This document shows positions 1 to 10,339 of a stretch of 64,000 bases of DNA, piece after piece. This stretch comes from Pseudomonas sp. RIT-PI-S. Its GTDB lineage: Bacteria; Pseudomonadota; Gammaproteobacteria; Pseudomonadales; Pseudomonadaceae. The stretch's first letter is position 1. Each line of letters begins with the position of its first letter. The stretch is from NCBI RefSeq assembly GCF_025642975.1, contig NZ_JANZKJ010000006.1, forward strand, positions 124,001 to 188,000, read 5' to 3'. The notes under the pieces are model-generated. The model searched no databases. It was not told the DNA's origin and saw only the letters and a list, made by a program, of their open reading frames with translations. The position numbers and the translations under genes are program-made.

Positions 1-7
1 TATGCAT
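1..7 (-). CDS. algL: Probable start of algL (alginate lyase), cut by the window edge
   Basis: On the minus strand an ATG lies at 7-5, eight bases after the algX stop codon, with a GAG-type ribosome binding site at the algX end. Only two codons and one base are inside the window, so nothing of the protein can be read. In Pseudomonas alginate operons the gene after algX is algL, the periplasmic alginate lyase. The name rests on that conserved order alone. Confidence 0.35.
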
Positions 8-14
8 TCAGCCC

Positions 15-1457
15 TCAGAGCCCGGCTTGTTCGTTGCGCTTGGCAACACCGGGGAACACGTTGCGTTTGCAAATCTTCGCTTCGACTTTCTGCGGCCCGG
101 CCTTTGGATCTTCCGGCCCGTGAACTTCCACGGCCAGCAGGTTCATGTGCGGCCAGTCCGCGTCATCGCGCAGTTCGAAGGCGAAGCGCCCATCAGTATC
201 GGAAGTCGTCGGTTTTTCGATCTTGATATCTTCGTGGCGGCCGTTCATGTACCAAAGGGTCGCTTTGAAGTCCTTGACCGAAGGATCGGCGAACTTGATG
301 TCAACCTGGTGATTCCAGTTCTCCAGTTCCTTGATGCCGTTCTGGCCATTGACCAGCAGCTCGGTGACCTGGTTAGGCTTGACCACGCCACTGCCGGTGA
401 GTTCGGCGGCCTTGCCTTCGCAACCATTGCCCATCAGCGCCATCATCTGGCGATAGATGGTTTCCTGGTCGAGCGGGTACAGCGGCGAGAACTCCCACAC
501 GAGGATCTTCGGCGGCTTTTTCTGGAATTCTTCGCTGCCCAGGTACTGCAGCATCGAGCCTTCGAAACCACCACCAGGGAAGGCAACGTTAAGCACATCC
601 ACGTTGGTGTACTGCTGCAGGAAGCCGGCGAAGTTGTAGTTCTTGCCGCTGTGGCTGGTACCGACCAAGGTCATGTCCGGGCTTGCGGTGTCCCCGAACA
701 GGTCGCCGTCAGACGCCTCGCCCTTGGGCTCGGTGCTGAAAGTGTCCATGTACTGGATCGCATAGCTGCTGCCGCACAGCTGGCCAGCCATGTTCTGCAG
801 GGTGCCGGTTTTACCCATGCGCCCAGAGAGCTTGGTTTCGAACTCTTTCTTGGCGATGCTGGAATAACCCGGCACCTGCTTGATGGTCTCGGCGACGATC
901 TTCGCGGTGCGCTCTGCCCCGTACGGCGTCCAGTGCTGGTCGCCACGGAAGTAGAAGTCATGCGCCTGTTGCTCATTGGTCAATGGAGACAGGTCAGGCA
1001 CGTGGTAACCCATGGCCTGGAAGCGACCCAGCATGTCCTTGTAGTTTTTCAGCGCCGTGTCGTAGTTAAAGCGTTCACGGTCGGCCGGCAACATGTGCGC
1101 GCGATCTACCAGCCCACGGGTGGGCTGATACACGATGACCACTTCCACACCACGGCTCTTGAAGGCGTCGTGCAGTTCCTTCATGCGCCGGTAGCCTTCG
1201 GGCGAAGTCTTGAACTCGGTACGCAGGTCTTCCACGGTACGGAAGAGCCAGTCGCCCTCCCCCTTGATCAGGGTGGTGAAGTTCTTCTGGTAGCGGGTGA
1301 CGTAGTTCTTCGCGTCCGCGGCGGCCGGGCACAGCTGGCAGCAGGGTTGTGCGGTGAAGCTAGGCGGCTGCACTTCGGCGGCCTGCGCGCTGCCCGACGC
1401 ATAAAGGGCGGCGGCCAGGCCCGACAGGCTGAGCAGCTTGATCAAATGTGAATGCAT
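15..1457 (-). CDS. algX: Alginate O-acetyltransferase AlgX
   Basis: A 480-residue periplasmic protein that adds acetyl groups to the alginate chain during export, as part of the AlgK-AlgX-AlgG scaffold. A signal peptide covers about residues 1-26 (ending SAQA). The SGNH-like catalytic set is visible: Asp173 and His175 in GDQHWTPYG and Ser268 in GTSHSGKNYN, one residue off the published P. aeruginosa numbering (174/176/269). The C-terminal third is the carbohydrate-binding module. The start has an AAGGAAC ribosome binding site. The gene lies 11 bases after algG and in front of algL, as in other alginate operons. The identification is firm from length, motifs and context. Confidence 0.95.
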   Translation of the reverse strand: MHSHLIKLLSLSGLAAALYASGSAQAAEVQPPSFTAQPCCQLCPAAADAKNYVTRYQKNFTTLIKGEGDWLFRTVEDLRTEFKTSPEGYRRMKELHDAFKSRGVEVVIVYQPTRGLVDRAHMLPADRERFNYDTALKNYKDMLGRFQAMGYHVPDLSPLTNEQQAHDFYFRGDQHWTPYGAERTAKIVAETIKQVPGYSSIAKKEFETKLSGRMGKTGTLQNMAGQLCGSSYAIQYMDTFSTEPKGEASDGDLFGDTASPDMTLVGTSHSGKNYNFAGFLQQYTNVDVLNVAFPGGGFEGSMLQYLGSEEFQKKPPKILVWEFSPLYPLDQETIYRQMMALMGNGCEGKAAELTGSGVVKPNQVTELLVNGQNGIKELENWNHQVDIKFADPSVKDFKATLWYMNGRHEDIKIEKPTTSDTDGRFAFELRDDADWPHMNLLAVEVHGPEDPKAGPQKVEAKICKRNVFPGVAKRNEQAGL

Positions 1458-1468
1458 GGAAATGTTCC

Positions 1469-3073
1469 TTAATCCTGCGCCATGTCTGTCTGTTTTTCGA
1501 CGGGGTCGATCAGCACTGCTTTCTGCTGGCGAACCAGCAAGTCCATGATCTCCTCCTGGTGGTCACCCAGGATCCCGTTGAAGCTGATGCCGCCTTGCTT
1601 GGCCGGTGCCAGCATCTTCACGTTGTAGAGCTCGATACTCAGCGGGGAGTCGATCGCCAGCGGGTTGGTACCGTTGCCCGACAGCTCGCCGCCTACCACG
1701 ATCATCGACACTTCGGCGTCGAAGGGGTCCATGGCGATGTCGCGGTCGGTGTCGCTCAGGTCCTTGATGTGGCCGTAGACGCCGGTCAGGCCATTGGCCA
1801 TGGCCATGTTTTCGTACAAGCGGATGTTGGTGCTGTTACGCACCCGGATCCCGTGGCGCTGGTTCGCGATCAGCTTGTTGCCCCACAGCAGGTTGTCGCC
1901 GCTCTCATAGAGGGTGATGCCGTCGGTGTGGTTCTGGTAGATCTCGTTGTAAGCCACCAGGTTGCCCACGCTGTTACGGTCCAGGACCACGCCCGAGAGG
2001 TGGTTGTCGTAGCTGCGGTTGTTGATGATGAAGCTGTCGTTCACTTCCCGCGACACGATGATCCCGTGCTTCTTCTTGGTCCCGTACACCGTGTTGTCGG
2101 CGATGATCAGGCCATGAGAGCGGTCATGCGGGTCGATGCCGTAGATGATGTTGTCGTGGTAGGTGTTGCTCTTGACCACGAAGTCCCGGGTTTCATAGCA
2201 GTAGTACCCGTACCACATGTCCGAGAAGGTGGAGCCGATGATCCAGCCGGTAGGCTCGGTACGGCCCATCTGCACTTTCATGCTCGGGGTGTACTGGGAA
2301 ATACTCACACCGTAGGACTTACTCTCGTTGTAACCGAAGCTTTTGATCTCGGTGTTCACAAGGTAGGTCTCGGTGCCGCCCCAGCTCACCAGGAACGGGC
2401 GGAACTCGTTCTTGTCCTTGAACCACGCCTGGTCGTTGTTCGCCTCGCTCCACCCGGTGATCTTGGTGTCGAAGGAGAAGAACTTGCCGTCATTGACGAT
2501 GAACGAGCCACCGTCCTGGGACAGGCGCAGCTCTTTCACGCGACCGTCGATTTCCAGCACACCCTTGTGCGCGACCACGATCGGCACCCGCGCCAGCCAC
2601 ACGCCTGGCGAGGTTTCACGCAGGTACTGCTTCGGCACGGTCTTGGCCAGGTCAACGAAATTGATGTAGCCGTCGTCGACGAAGATCGCCTGCGGGATGC
2701 CCCGCTGCTTGCCGACCCAGGCCATCATCTTGTTGTCGCCACCAATGAATGCCTTGAGCGGCAGCTCTTGCATCATGCGGCGCATGTTGATCTTGCCCTT
2801 CTTGCTACGGTCGACCTTGGCATGCGCGGCCGCGGCGGTATAGCCGCTGAGGTCGGGCAGCTTGGGCGGTGCCAGGTTGAGCGGCTCGGTCGGCGCACTG
2901 GCAACGCTATAGGTCTTGGCGGCTTGCAGTTCCTTGGTGGTACCAGGCTTGACCACGGCCTGGGTCGCAGGCGCGGGGTTGGCCAGGGCGGTGCCGCCGG
3001 CGACCAGCAGGGCACCGGCCAGCACAGCGACTGGCCAGGCGTGCTTGCGCACCTTGCTATATGAATGCTTCAT
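1469..3073 (-). CDS. algG: Periplasmic poly-mannuronate C5-epimerase AlgG
   Basis: A 534-residue epimerase that converts D-mannuronate to L-guluronate residues in the polymer as it crosses the periplasm. A signal peptide with a long charged n-region covers about residues 1-31 (GGTALA). The rest is a right-handed parallel beta helix with many NxxxxN ladder turns. The family catalytic motif DPHDR is at 314-318. It follows algE after 27 bases and precedes algX. AlgG also protects the chain from AlgL by taking part in the export scaffold. The identification is firm. Confidence 0.96.
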   Translation of the reverse strand: MKHSYSKVRKHAWPVAVLAGALLVAGGTALANPAPATQAVVKPGTTKELQAAKTYSVASAPTEPLNLAPPKLPDLSGYTAAAAHAKVDRSKKGKINMRRMMQELPLKAFIGGDNKMMAWVGKQRGIPQAIFVDDGYINFVDLAKTVPKQYLRETSPGVWLARVPIVVAHKGVLEIDGRVKELRLSQDGGSFIVNDGKFFSFDTKITGWSEANNDQAWFKDKNEFRPFLVSWGGTETYLVNTEIKSFGYNESKSYGVSISQYTPSMKVQMGRTEPTGWIIGSTFSDMWYGYYCYETRDFVVKSNTYHDNIIYGIDPHDRSHGLIIADNTVYGTKKKHGIIVSREVNDSFIINNRSYDNHLSGVVLDRNSVGNLVAYNEIYQNHTDGITLYESGDNLLWGNKLIANQRHGIRVRNSTNIRLYENMAMANGLTGVYGHIKDLSDTDRDIAMDPFDAEVSMIVVGGELSGNGTNPLAIDSPLSIELYNVKMLAPAKQGGISFNGILGDHQEEIMDLLVRQQKAVLIDPVEKQTDMAQD

Positions 3074-3100
3074 CTCATTGCACTCCCTTGGCGGAACCCA

Positions 3101-4594
3101 TCAGAAACGCCAGATAACGTCGACGATGGCCCGGTGCATATAGTTGTCCACGCCGCCGGCATAGGCATCGCCGGGCTTGAACACACCGGCACGCAGGCGC
3201 ACCAGCGCAGAAGGTTCGTCGAACGATTGGCTCACGCTTGCGGGCAATAGGCCTTGCTTGAAGTACTTGGTCACTACCAGGTCGACTTCCTGGCCCAGGT
3301 CCTTCTCGCCGTCGTTGAGTGGCAGGGTCGACAGGGAAATATCCCCACTGTTGGCATCGACCGACTCGTAGGCGGCGTTGATGTTGCTGCCACCGATCGG
3401 CGAGTTGCCGTCTACCCGCCAGAAGCGGTGGTAGATCAGGCTGGCGTCGTAGTCTTCCTGCATTTCCCACGAACCGAATACCGAGGCGGTCTGCACGTTG
3501 GCCAGTTCAGCCTGGAAGGCCTCGCCGAAACGGCTGATGCGCGAGCGGGTGCCGGTCCAGTTGGAGCGGTTGCTCTGCAAGCCGTTCTGCTCGTAATCCT
3601 TGCTCGCACGGGCGTAGGCACCGCCTACTTGCCACTGCGGGTCCAGGCGCCAGCGCACGCCCAGGTCGGTAGCCCAGCCGCTGACATGCTCGCCATAGGT
3701 ATCGCCGGCGGTAACGATGCCGTTGTTGTCGGCACGGTTGAAGGTGTCGCGGTTCCCGGTCAGCCAGGTCAGGCTGCCCCAGTAGTTGAACTGGTTGGTG
3801 TTGCGATGGTTGTAAGCATCGCTAGTCGCTTCCAAGCCCAGCCAGGTGAGGTTGCCGTTACTGGTCTTGTCCAGGTCGTCGATTTCTTCCCCGGCGTTGG
3901 CCAGGTTGCCGTCGTCGTGCACGTGGTGCGCGCGCAGGCCGATCCATTGGCTCGGTGCCCACTGGTAGGCGACATCGCCCCAGACGTGCATGCGGTCCTT
4001 ATCGGTAGGCGACAAACGCGAGAAGTCCGTGCGGTAGTCGCTGAAGCGCTCGCCCACGCCCACGTCCGCGCGCAGCAGCGTGGTGTCCAGGGCCCAGGTC
4101 AGCGATTCGATGTAATTGTCATGCCACTGACCGTCGTCCTGACGCAGGCGCTGGCGGCCGAACTTCAGCTGTTCGCCTGGATAAGGCGTGAACAAGCGGT
4201 TGTAGCCTACCCAGAATTCGCGCAGGGCCAGGTAGCTGTCCTCGGCCTCACGGTCCTTGCTGTAGTAACGGCTGCTACCGTTGCTGGTACCGGTTTCGTC
4301 CGGTTGCACCAGCGGGTCGGTCTGGATGGTGTCCGTGGCGGCCACTGCCTGGCCCATGAAGTAGGCGCTCCAGTTGCCCCACTCGCCATACGCCCATGGC
4401 CGCAGATCCAGGCCCAGGCCGTTGACGTCACCACCGGAACGGGTGCCCAAGTCACGGTCGTTCTCGGACTGGCCAGTGATTTTCACTTCCAGGCCGAAGT
4501 TATCGGTCGCGGTCAACGCAGCCAGGGTCGGGCAGGACCACAGTGTCGCAAAGCCCAGACCGATGCCGGCCAGCGTCCATTTATTCAGGGTCAT
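3101..4594 (-). CDS. algE: Alginate export outer-membrane porin AlgE
   Basis: A 497-residue outer-membrane beta barrel (18 strands in the known structure) that lets anionic alginate leave the cell. The signal peptide is about residues 1-25 (CPTLA). The mature part alternates aromatic and polar residues and is rich in W, Y and R, and the protein ends in a terminal Phe (DVIWRF), the usual barrel-insertion signal. Its start overlaps the algK stop by four bases (ATGA), which suggests translational coupling. AlgK is its partner lipoprotein. The identification is firm from length, fold pattern and position. Confidence 0.95.
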   Translation of the reverse strand: MTLNKWTLAGIGLGFATLWSCPTLAALTATDNFGLEVKITGQSENDRDLGTRSGGDVNGLGLDLRPWAYGEWGNWSAYFMGQAVAATDTIQTDPLVQPDETGTSNGSSRYYSKDREAEDSYLALREFWVGYNRLFTPYPGEQLKFGRQRLRQDDGQWHDNYIESLTWALDTTLLRADVGVGERFSDYRTDFSRLSPTDKDRMHVWGDVAYQWAPSQWIGLRAHHVHDDGNLANAGEEIDDLDKTSNGNLTWLGLEATSDAYNHRNTNQFNYWGSLTWLTGNRDTFNRADNNGIVTAGDTYGEHVSGWATDLGVRWRLDPQWQVGGAYARASKDYEQNGLQSNRSNWTGTRSRISRFGEAFQAELANVQTASVFGSWEMQEDYDASLIYHRFWRVDGNSPIGGSNINAAYESVDANSGDISLSTLPLNDGEKDLGQEVDLVVTKYFKQGLLPASVSQSFDEPSALVRLRAGVFKPGDAYAGGVDNYMHRAIVDVIWRF

Positions 4595-6084
4595 AGATCT
4601 TCACCTTCACCAACTGCTGTTTGTTGCGGGGCGTCCGCTTCCGGGGCCACGTCGTCGCCTTGCGGCGTGATCGCGGAGATACCCGGCGCAGGCGATACGC
4701 CGCGAGAGGCGACTTCCTGCTGAAGCAGTTGCTGTGCCTGGGGCTTGAGCTGCGGTGGCAGTTGTTCTTCGACGGTTTTCGCCAGGTCCAGGACCTCCTG
4801 GCGCGGCTGCGGAGTGGTCAGCGCCTGGGTTTTGGCCAGTTGGCTGAACACGTAGGCGTTCACCGGGTTAGGCACGGTGCCACGGCCGTTGAAATACAAC
4901 TGGGCCAGGGCGAAGTCTGCGCTGTTCTGGCCACGGCGTGCCGCGGTCAGAAGGTTGTCCACGGCCTTCTGCGGATCGACCATGCCCATGTAGCCGCGGC
5001 GGTAGATCTGCCCGAGGTAGTAGTAGGCGCTGACTTGGTCTGGAAGGGCCTTTTTCAGGTGCTCTTCGGACTTGAACGCGTTCGGCAGCACTACCTTGCC
5101 TTCGTAGTAAATCTTGCCCAGCAACAGCTCGGCGCGGCTCGGGTCAGCGTCGTGGCCCTTGTCGATGTAGCCCAGCAACTGGTCGGTGTCGCCCAGGTCG
5201 GGGTAGTCGTATTGCAGTTGCGCCAGGCTGATGTACGCGCCCGGGTAGGTCGCGGTCGCGCTTTCCAGCAGGCCCTGTGCGACTTTCGGGTCCGGCGTGC
5301 CCAATGCGGGGTTGGCGATGACTCGCGCGGTGGCGTCCACCCGTGCCGGTTGAACGCGGCCGGCGGCGAAGTTGTCTTGCAGGCGCTTGACCAGCGCCGC
5401 TTGATCCTCGGCGCGGTTCTGCTTCTGGTAGACGGTGGCCAGCTCGACATAGCACAGGTCGCTGGTGTCCAGCGCAGCCTTGCAGATCTTTTCCACTTCG
5501 CCCAGGTTCTGGTCGTAGGTGTTCTGCACGCGGTACAGCATGATCTGCGCAAGGCCCGCTTCCGGATAACCGGCGGCGCGCCATTCGCTGATCTTCTGCT
5601 GCGCGTTGACGTGCGGGAAGCTCTGCGGGTACTGGATGTACAACAGGGCCAGCGACATCAACACGCCGCCTTCCCCACTGGCGAAGGACTGCTTGAGCAG
5701 GCCCTCGGCCTCGTGGCGTTCAGCCTCGGTGCTGTTCGGCTTAGTAGCCAGCAGCTTGCCCAGGCGCGCCGCGGCACGCGGCGACGTGGCCGCGGCGGCC
5801 CGGTAGGTCGCTTCGGCCTTGGCCAACTGCGCCGGATCACCGCTTTCAACCCAGATGTCGGCCAGGCCGACCTGGGCATCGGCATAGCCCAGGTCTGCCA
5901 GCTGCTGGTAGTTTTGCTGCGCCAGGGCCACGTTGCCGTTTTTCAGGGCTTCGTTTGCCAGGCGCTGGTCTGGCAGGCCGGCACAGCCGGCCAGGCCCAG
6001 CGCCAGGGCCACGGCGAGGCCTAATACGGCAGGCCGGTGCAAATGTCGTAAGGTGTCAGCCACACTCATTCTCCTGCCACTCAC
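4591..6084 (-). CDS. algK: Alginate biosynthesis lipoprotein AlgK
   Basis: An outer-membrane lipoprotein of about 490 residues built from TPR/Sel1-like helical repeats. It places AlgE in the outer membrane and holds the periplasmic scaffold. The lipobox is LAGC near residue 34. Repeats such as the YADAQVGLA and [15 protein letters not shown] segments are clear across the protein. The start is uncertain. GTG at 6084 directly abuts the alg44 stop, while ATG at 6069 gives a shorter leader but has AGGAG only one base away. The C-terminal 40 residues are Pro/Gln/Ala rich and probably disordered. The identification is firm, the start is not. Confidence 0.93.
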   Translation of the reverse strand: MSGRRMSVADTLRHLHRPAVLGLAVALALGLAGCAGLPDQRLANEALKNGNVALAQQNYQQLADLGYADAQVGLADIWVESGDPAQLAKAEATYRAAAATSPRAAARLGKLLATKPNSTEAERHEAEGLLKQSFASGEGGVLMSLALLYIQYPQSFPHVNAQQKISEWRAAGYPEAGLAQIMLYRVQNTYDQNLGEVEKICKAALDTSDLCYVELATVYQKQNRAEDQAALVKRLQDNFAAGRVQPARVDATARVIANPALGTPDPKVAQGLLESATATYPGAYISLAQLQYDYPDLGDTDQLLGYIDKGHDADPSRAELLLGKIYYEGKVVLPNAFKSEEHLKKALPDQVSAYYYLGQIYRRGYMGMVDPQKAVDNLLTAARRGQNSADFALAQLYFNGRGTVPNPVNAYVFSQLAKTQALTTPQPRQEVLDLAKTVEEQLPPQLKPQAQQLLQQEVASRGVSPAPGISAITPQGDDVAPEADAPQQTAVGEGEDL

Positions 6085-7248
6085 TCAGAAGCCGTGGGCC
6101 ATGGCTTTGTCGATCAGCCAGTCCAGCGAAGGGCCACGGGTGCTGGAGACATCTACCGGGCGGCCGGCGTATTTAATGTCCAGCGGCTGGTCAGGCTTGA
6201 TGGTCACGCGCATGTCGGTGGACAGGTCGTCGCTTTTCAGGTTGGTGGCGGCAACCACTTGGCCCGAACGCACTTGGTCGTCGCCGGCTACGCGGAAGTC
6301 AACCTTGGTGCCTGGACGTACGTCGTCGATCTGGCGGTAGGTGTAACGTGCTTCCACGTTGGCGGTGCTGTTACGCGGTACCAGGTTGAAGATCACGTCG
6401 CCCTTGCTGGCGTATTGGCCGTTGGCAACCAGTTGCTGTGCCACGATGCAGTCGCACGGCGAGGTCAGGGTGCCGGTCATTTGCTTGCCGAACAGTTCGG
6501 TGACCTTCTGCGGGGTCAGGTCCTGTTCTTCCAGGTGGCCTTTGAGCACGTCCAGCATGCTGGTGCTGAAGCTGGCCAGTGGCGAGCCTTTAGGGGCGAT
6601 GCCATTGGCGCCGACCAGGCTGGACACAGTACCGTCACGCGGCATGGTGATGTTCATCCCTGGCGCGCTGACCAGGCCGGATTCGGCGTGGGTAACGAAG
6701 TACAGGTTGTACACCGACTTGAAGATGTAACCGAACGCCACCAGGCCGATGATGAAGATGCCCAGGCTGAAGGTCACTGCACGCAAACGACCGAAGAAGC
6801 TCATGTCGTTGCTGGCGGCTTTGCGCTTGCGGGCCTTGGTGAAGTTGTCGCGCTGCAGGGTGCCGAGCACGTCGCCCATGGTGACCAACTCACCGGACAG
6901 GTGAGAGGTGATCAGGTGGCGCAGGGTCGCGATGTCGGCCTGTTCCAGGTTCTGGAACTGGGCGCCTACGCGGCCGTTGCCTTCAACCGAACGGGCCTGG
7001 AACTCTACATCCATGCCAAGGCCCAGGTTGTCGATCACGAACATCAGGCGGCCACGGTAGATCTCGCCTTCGACCACCGGTTTTTTCGGCAGGAAGGAGA
7101 AACCGCCCGCCGACAGTTCGTCGACCTTGGCTTCCTGGGTTTCACGGTTCGGGCCGATGAAACGGATTTTTGCTGGGAGGCGGACCCGGGCATGCTGGCG
7201 CTGGGCTTCGGACTCATGGACCACATTGGGGTTTACGGCTGTATTCAT
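6085..7248 (-). CDS. alg44: c-di-GMP-binding alginate copolymerase Alg44
   Basis: A 387-residue inner-membrane protein that activates polymerisation when it binds c-di-GMP. The N-terminal PilZ domain shows RxxxR at 17-21 and the second motif around 43-49 (DELSAGG). One membrane segment follows at roughly 154-178. The periplasmic part is HlyD/membrane-fusion-like with a lipoyl-type hairpin. The gene lies between alg8, which encodes its polymerase partner, and algK. The start ATG at 7248 follows a short gap after alg8. Post-translational control by c-di-GMP is known for this family and the ligand-binding arginines are present here. Confidence 0.96.
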   Translation of the reverse strand: MNTAVNPNVVHESEAQRQHARVRLPAKIRFIGPNRETQEAKVDELSAGGFSFLPKKPVVEGEIYRGRLMFVIDNLGLGMDVEFQARSVEGNGRVGAQFQNLEQADIATLRHLITSHLSGELVTMGDVLGTLQRDNFTKARKRKAASNDMSFFGRLRAVTFSLGIFIIGLVAFGYIFKSVYNLYFVTHAESGLVSAPGMNITMPRDGTVSSLVGANGIAPKGSPLASFSTSMLDVLKGHLEEQDLTPQKVTELFGKQMTGTLTSPCDCIVAQQLVANGQYASKGDVIFNLVPRNSTANVEARYTYRQIDDVRPGTKVDFRVAGDDQVRSGQVVAATNLKSDDLSTDMRVTIKPDQPLDIKYAGRPVDVSSTRGPSLDWLIDKAMAHGF

Positions 7249-7282
7249 GGCAATTTTTCCTACTTAATCCATTGAGGCCCGG

Positions 7283-8764
7283 TCAGACGACTGCGAACAG
7301 GAAAGCAACGAAGATGCTGCCTGCCGCGAACGTCATGGTCCGAGACGACCAGGTGTTGAACCACTGTTGAAAGCTGGCCAGATCGCGTTTCGTGGAAGTC
7401 GGCTGGCGTGTCCAGGACTGCCGGTCGAGGCGGAAGAACACGTAGATCTTCATCAGCGCCCCCACGATCTGGTTGTAATACAAGATGACCGGATAGGCCG
7501 GCCCCACCGGGTGCCCGCTGAACGACAGCAGGATGGTGAGGATCAGGCGAGTGATACCGATCCACAGCAAATAAGCGAACAGGAAGGTAACGCTGTACTT
7601 GAGCGTCGCGATCAACGCCGCGGTCAGCCCGAGCAGGGACGTCCACATGGACACGCGCTGGTCGAACAGCACCACCATGGTGAACAGGCCAAGCCGGCGG
7701 ATACCAAGGCCCAATGCCCGGGAATTCTGCCGCAGGTTGTTGCCGTACCAGCGATACATCAGCTTGCGGCTGGCCTTGACGAAACTCTTCTCCGGCGGGT
7801 GCTCGACCGTGTTGATCGCCGCGTCCGGCACGTAGAAGGTGTCGTAGCCCAGGCGCATCAGGCTGAACCAGCTCGACTTGTCGTCACCGGTCAGGAAGCG
7901 GAACGTGCCCAGGCGCCAGTGCTTGAGCGAGTCGCTTTCTACGTCTGCGATGAACATTGGGTCGGTGACCACCGAGGCGCGGAAGACAGACATCCGGCCA
8001 GTCATGGTCAGCACGCGCTTGGACAGCGCCATGGAGCACATGTTGATGTGGCGCTGGGCGAAGCGCAGCTTGTGCCACTCGCTCATGATGTAGCCGCCGC
8101 GCACTTCGCAGAACTCGTTGGTGGTCAGGCCACCCACGTTCGGCCACAGGGCGAACCAAGGCACCGTCTTGCGCACCACGCCTTCGTTAAGCACGGTGTC
8201 GCCGTCGATGACCGCTACCACGGCATGTTCGTCGGGCAAGTGGCGAGAAATGGCGCGGAAGCCATAGGCCAGGCCGTCTCGCTTGCCGGTACCCGCGATG
8301 CGCACGAAGTCCAGGCTTACCCGCTCAGGCGGATTGGCCTTGGCCCACAGCGACTTCATCAGCAGCTCGTCAGACATCTCGACGAGCGAGCAGACGATGG
8401 TCGTGGGATAACCCGACTCGATCGCCTCGCGAATCACCGAGTTGTACACCGCCGCCGTGGTGCTGGCGTCGATGCGGAAACTGGTGACCATCAGGAACAC
8501 GTGGGACGGGTCTGCATCCGTGCCCAGCTTGCGCACCTTACGCCGCAGCATCGGATAGACCACGTACAAAAACAGCATGCCGCGCACGAAGTGCATGGCA
8601 CCCATCGAGTAGCGCCAGATACCCACGGCGCCAATCAGAAATATGAAATCCTTGGAGCCTGAATCAAACAGCGATGGGGGCAGCGCAAGCGCCAGACCCA
8701 TCAGCAGCCCCACGTAAAACAGCCATCCAGCAGCCTGGAGCAGGCCGTGCTTTAGCCTCGACAT
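7283..8764 (-). CDS. alg8: Alginate polymerase glycosyltransferase Alg8
   Basis: A 493-residue processive GT2 enzyme of the inner membrane that joins mannuronate units from GDP-mannuronate. There are membrane segments near the N-terminus (about 10-30 and 38-65) and several more after residue 350. The cytosolic domain carries the DGD metal motif at 187-189, TGDDKS near 292-297, and a product-binding RWYGNNLRQ segment near 338-346 in the place of QxxRW. The gene is the second of the operon, about 100 bases after algD, and that gap holds a strong hairpin. It acts with Alg44. Confidence 0.96.
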   Translation of the reverse strand: MSRLKHGLLQAAGWLFYVGLLMGLALALPPSLFDSGSKDFIFLIGAVGIWRYSMGAMHFVRGMLFLYVVYPMLRRKVRKLGTDADPSHVFLMVTSFRIDASTTAAVYNSVIREAIESGYPTTIVCSLVEMSDELLMKSLWAKANPPERVSLDFVRIAGTGKRDGLAYGFRAISRHLPDEHAVVAVIDGDTVLNEGVVRKTVPWFALWPNVGGLTTNEFCEVRGGYIMSEWHKLRFAQRHINMCSMALSKRVLTMTGRMSVFRASVVTDPMFIADVESDSLKHWRLGTFRFLTGDDKSSWFSLMRLGYDTFYVPDAAINTVEHPPEKSFVKASRKLMYRWYGNNLRQNSRALGLGIRRLGLFTMVVLFDQRVSMWTSLLGLTAALIATLKYSVTFLFAYLLWIGITRLILTILLSFSGHPVGPAYPVILYYNQIVGALMKIYVFFRLDRQSWTRQPTSTKRDLASFQQWFNTWSSRTMTFAAGSIFVAFLFAVV

Positions 8765-8829
8765 ATCCGCATCCGTCTCTTCATCGACCGCCCGGATCGG
8801 CGTTCGAAAGTGTTAAGGCAGGCGTAAAG

Positions 8830-8860
8830 AACCGCGGAGGGCACAGGGCCCACCGCGGTT
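8830..8860 (-). terminator. Stem-loop between algD and alg8
   Basis: The arms 8830-8842 and 8848-8860 pair over 13 positions with one mismatch around a five-base loop (core AACCGCGG/CCGCGGTT). The hairpin starts eight bases after the algD stop. Only a short T stretch (CTTTA) follows on the minus strand, so it may slow transcription or protect the algD message rather than end it. Confidence 0.5.
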
Positions 8861-8867
8861 ACGGCTG

Positions 8868-10187
8868 TTACCAGCAGATACCTTCGTAGCTAGCGTTCGA
8901 GTCGGTCGCTTCTTTCTTCAGGAAGCCAACCAGGTCGAATACTTGCTTGCCAGCAGGCGGGTTTTGCAGCAGCTCGCCGAAGGCTTTGTCACCGTTACCC
9001 AGGATCAGCACTTCTGCGTCGTTCACCACGGCATTGAAGTCAGACTTGAGCAGCGAGGAAACGTGAGGGATCTTGGACTCGATGTATTCCTTGTTGGCAC
9101 CCAGGATGCGGGCGTGCTCAACGTTCTTGTCGAAGATGCTCAGCTCGAAGCCTTTACCGATCAAGCGTTCGGCCAGCTCTACCAGCGGGCTTTCACGCAG
9201 GTCGTCGGTGCCGGCCTTGAAGCTCAGGCCCAGCAGGGCAACCTTGCGCTTGCCGTAGCCGCTGATCACTTCATAGGCGTTCTGCACTTGCTGCTCGTTG
9301 CTGGTCATCAGGGAGTTGAGCAGCGGAGTGTTCACGTCCAGGGCACCCGCGCGATAGGTCAGGGCGCGAACGTCTTTCGGCAGGCAGGAACCGCCGAAGG
9401 CGAAGCCTGGGCGCATGTAGTAGGCAGACAGGTTCAACACCTTGTCCTTGCAGACCACTTCCATCACTTCGCGGCCGTCGACACCAACAGCCTTGGCGAT
9501 GTTGCCGATTTCGTTGGCGAAGGTCACCTTGGCGGCGTGCCACACGTTGCAGGTGTACTTGATCATCTCGGCCACTTCGACCGGCTTGCGGATGATCTCG
9601 GCGTCCAGCTCGCTGTAGAGCGCTTCGAGCACATCGCCAGACTCTTTATCGAACTCGCCGATAACAGTCATGGGTGGGTGATCGTAGTCTTTGATAGCGG
9701 TACTTTCGCGGAGGAACTCAGGGTTCACCGCAACACCGAAGTCAGTACCCGCTTTCTTGCCGGAGTATTTCTCCAGGGTCGGGATAACCACGTTCTTCAC
9801 GGTGCCTGGCAGCACGGTGCTACGAACGACCACGGTGTGGCGCTCGGTTTTTTCCTTGAGAACTTCACCGATGCTTTTGCATACGGCTTCGATGTAGTTC
9901 AGTTCCAGGTCGCCATTCTTCTTGCTTGGCGTAGGTACGCACAGCATCGAGACGGTGGTGTCCCGCACGGCTTCGGCAAAATCAGTAGTGCCGCGCAGCT
10001 TGCCCTGGCTCACAGCCTTGGCCAACAGCTCTTCGAGGCCGGGTTCGACGATAGGCGACTTGCCGTCGTTGATCAGGTCGATCTTCACCTGCGAAACGTC
10101 AACGCCAACTACATCGTGACCACGAGCAGTCAAGCAACCCGCACATACCGCGCCAACATAGCCCAAACCAAAGATGCTGATACGCAT
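8868..10187 (-). CDS. algD: GDP-mannose 6-dehydrogenase AlgD
   Basis: A 439-residue cytosolic enzyme that oxidises GDP-mannose twice to GDP-mannuronate, the committed step of alginate synthesis. The N-terminal Rossmann fold shows GLGYVG at 7-12. The catalytic Cys is at 268 in GGSCLPKD. The length matches the family (about 436). It is the first gene of the operon, with a GAGGTGA ribosome binding site and a long structured leader. Expression is expected to depend on AlgU through the promoter at about 10.7 kb. The identification is firm. Confidence 0.97.
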   Translation of the reverse strand: MRISIFGLGYVGAVCAGCLTARGHDVVGVDVSQVKIDLINDGKSPIVEPGLEELLAKAVSQGKLRGTTDFAEAVRDTTVSMLCVPTPSKKNGDLELNYIEAVCKSIGEVLKEKTERHTVVVRSTVLPGTVKNVVIPTLEKYSGKKAGTDFGVAVNPEFLRESTAIKDYDHPPMTVIGEFDKESGDVLEALYSELDAEIIRKPVEVAEMIKYTCNVWHAAKVTFANEIGNIAKAVGVDGREVMEVVCKDKVLNLSAYYMRPGFAFGGSCLPKDVRALTYRAGALDVNTPLLNSLMTSNEQQVQNAYEVISGYGKRKVALLGLSFKAGTDDLRESPLVELAERLIGKGFELSIFDKNVEHARILGANKEYIESKIPHVSSLLKSDFNAVVNDAEVLILGNGDKAFGELLQNPPAGKQVFDLVGFLKKEATDSNASYEGICW

Positions 10188-10260
10188 CGCTTCACCTCAT
10201 GTGTTTATCACGCCGGCCCACTCAGGAACCAGACTAGGGGTTAATTAACCAGCAGTATTC

Positions 10261-10339
10261 GGGCACTCGGATGCGTGACAACTAATGTGTCATTCCGACT
10301 GTCGCACAACCAAATGCAGGCATATAAGTCCGAGTGCCC
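10261..10339 (-). other. Inverted repeat in the algD leader
   Basis: GGGCACTCGGA at 10261-10271 is perfectly complementary to 10329-10339. The two 11-bp arms enclose 57 bases that hold a smaller TGACA/TGTCA stem (10276-10280 with 10288-10292). It lies inside the predicted untranslated leader of algD, 74-152 bases before the start codon, and would fold in the RNA. Confidence 0.6.

Noticed and set aside
27..1451. Long plus-strand frame opposite algX, and similar long frames opposite algG, algE, algK, alg44, alg8 and algD
   Set aside because: High GC and codon bias leave stop-free antisense frames. They show low-complexity His/Val/Arg-rich translations with no domain.
1448..3064. A 538-codon plus-strand frame opposite algG
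   Set aside because: It is fully antisense to a well-supported gene and has a Val/His/Asp-biased composition.
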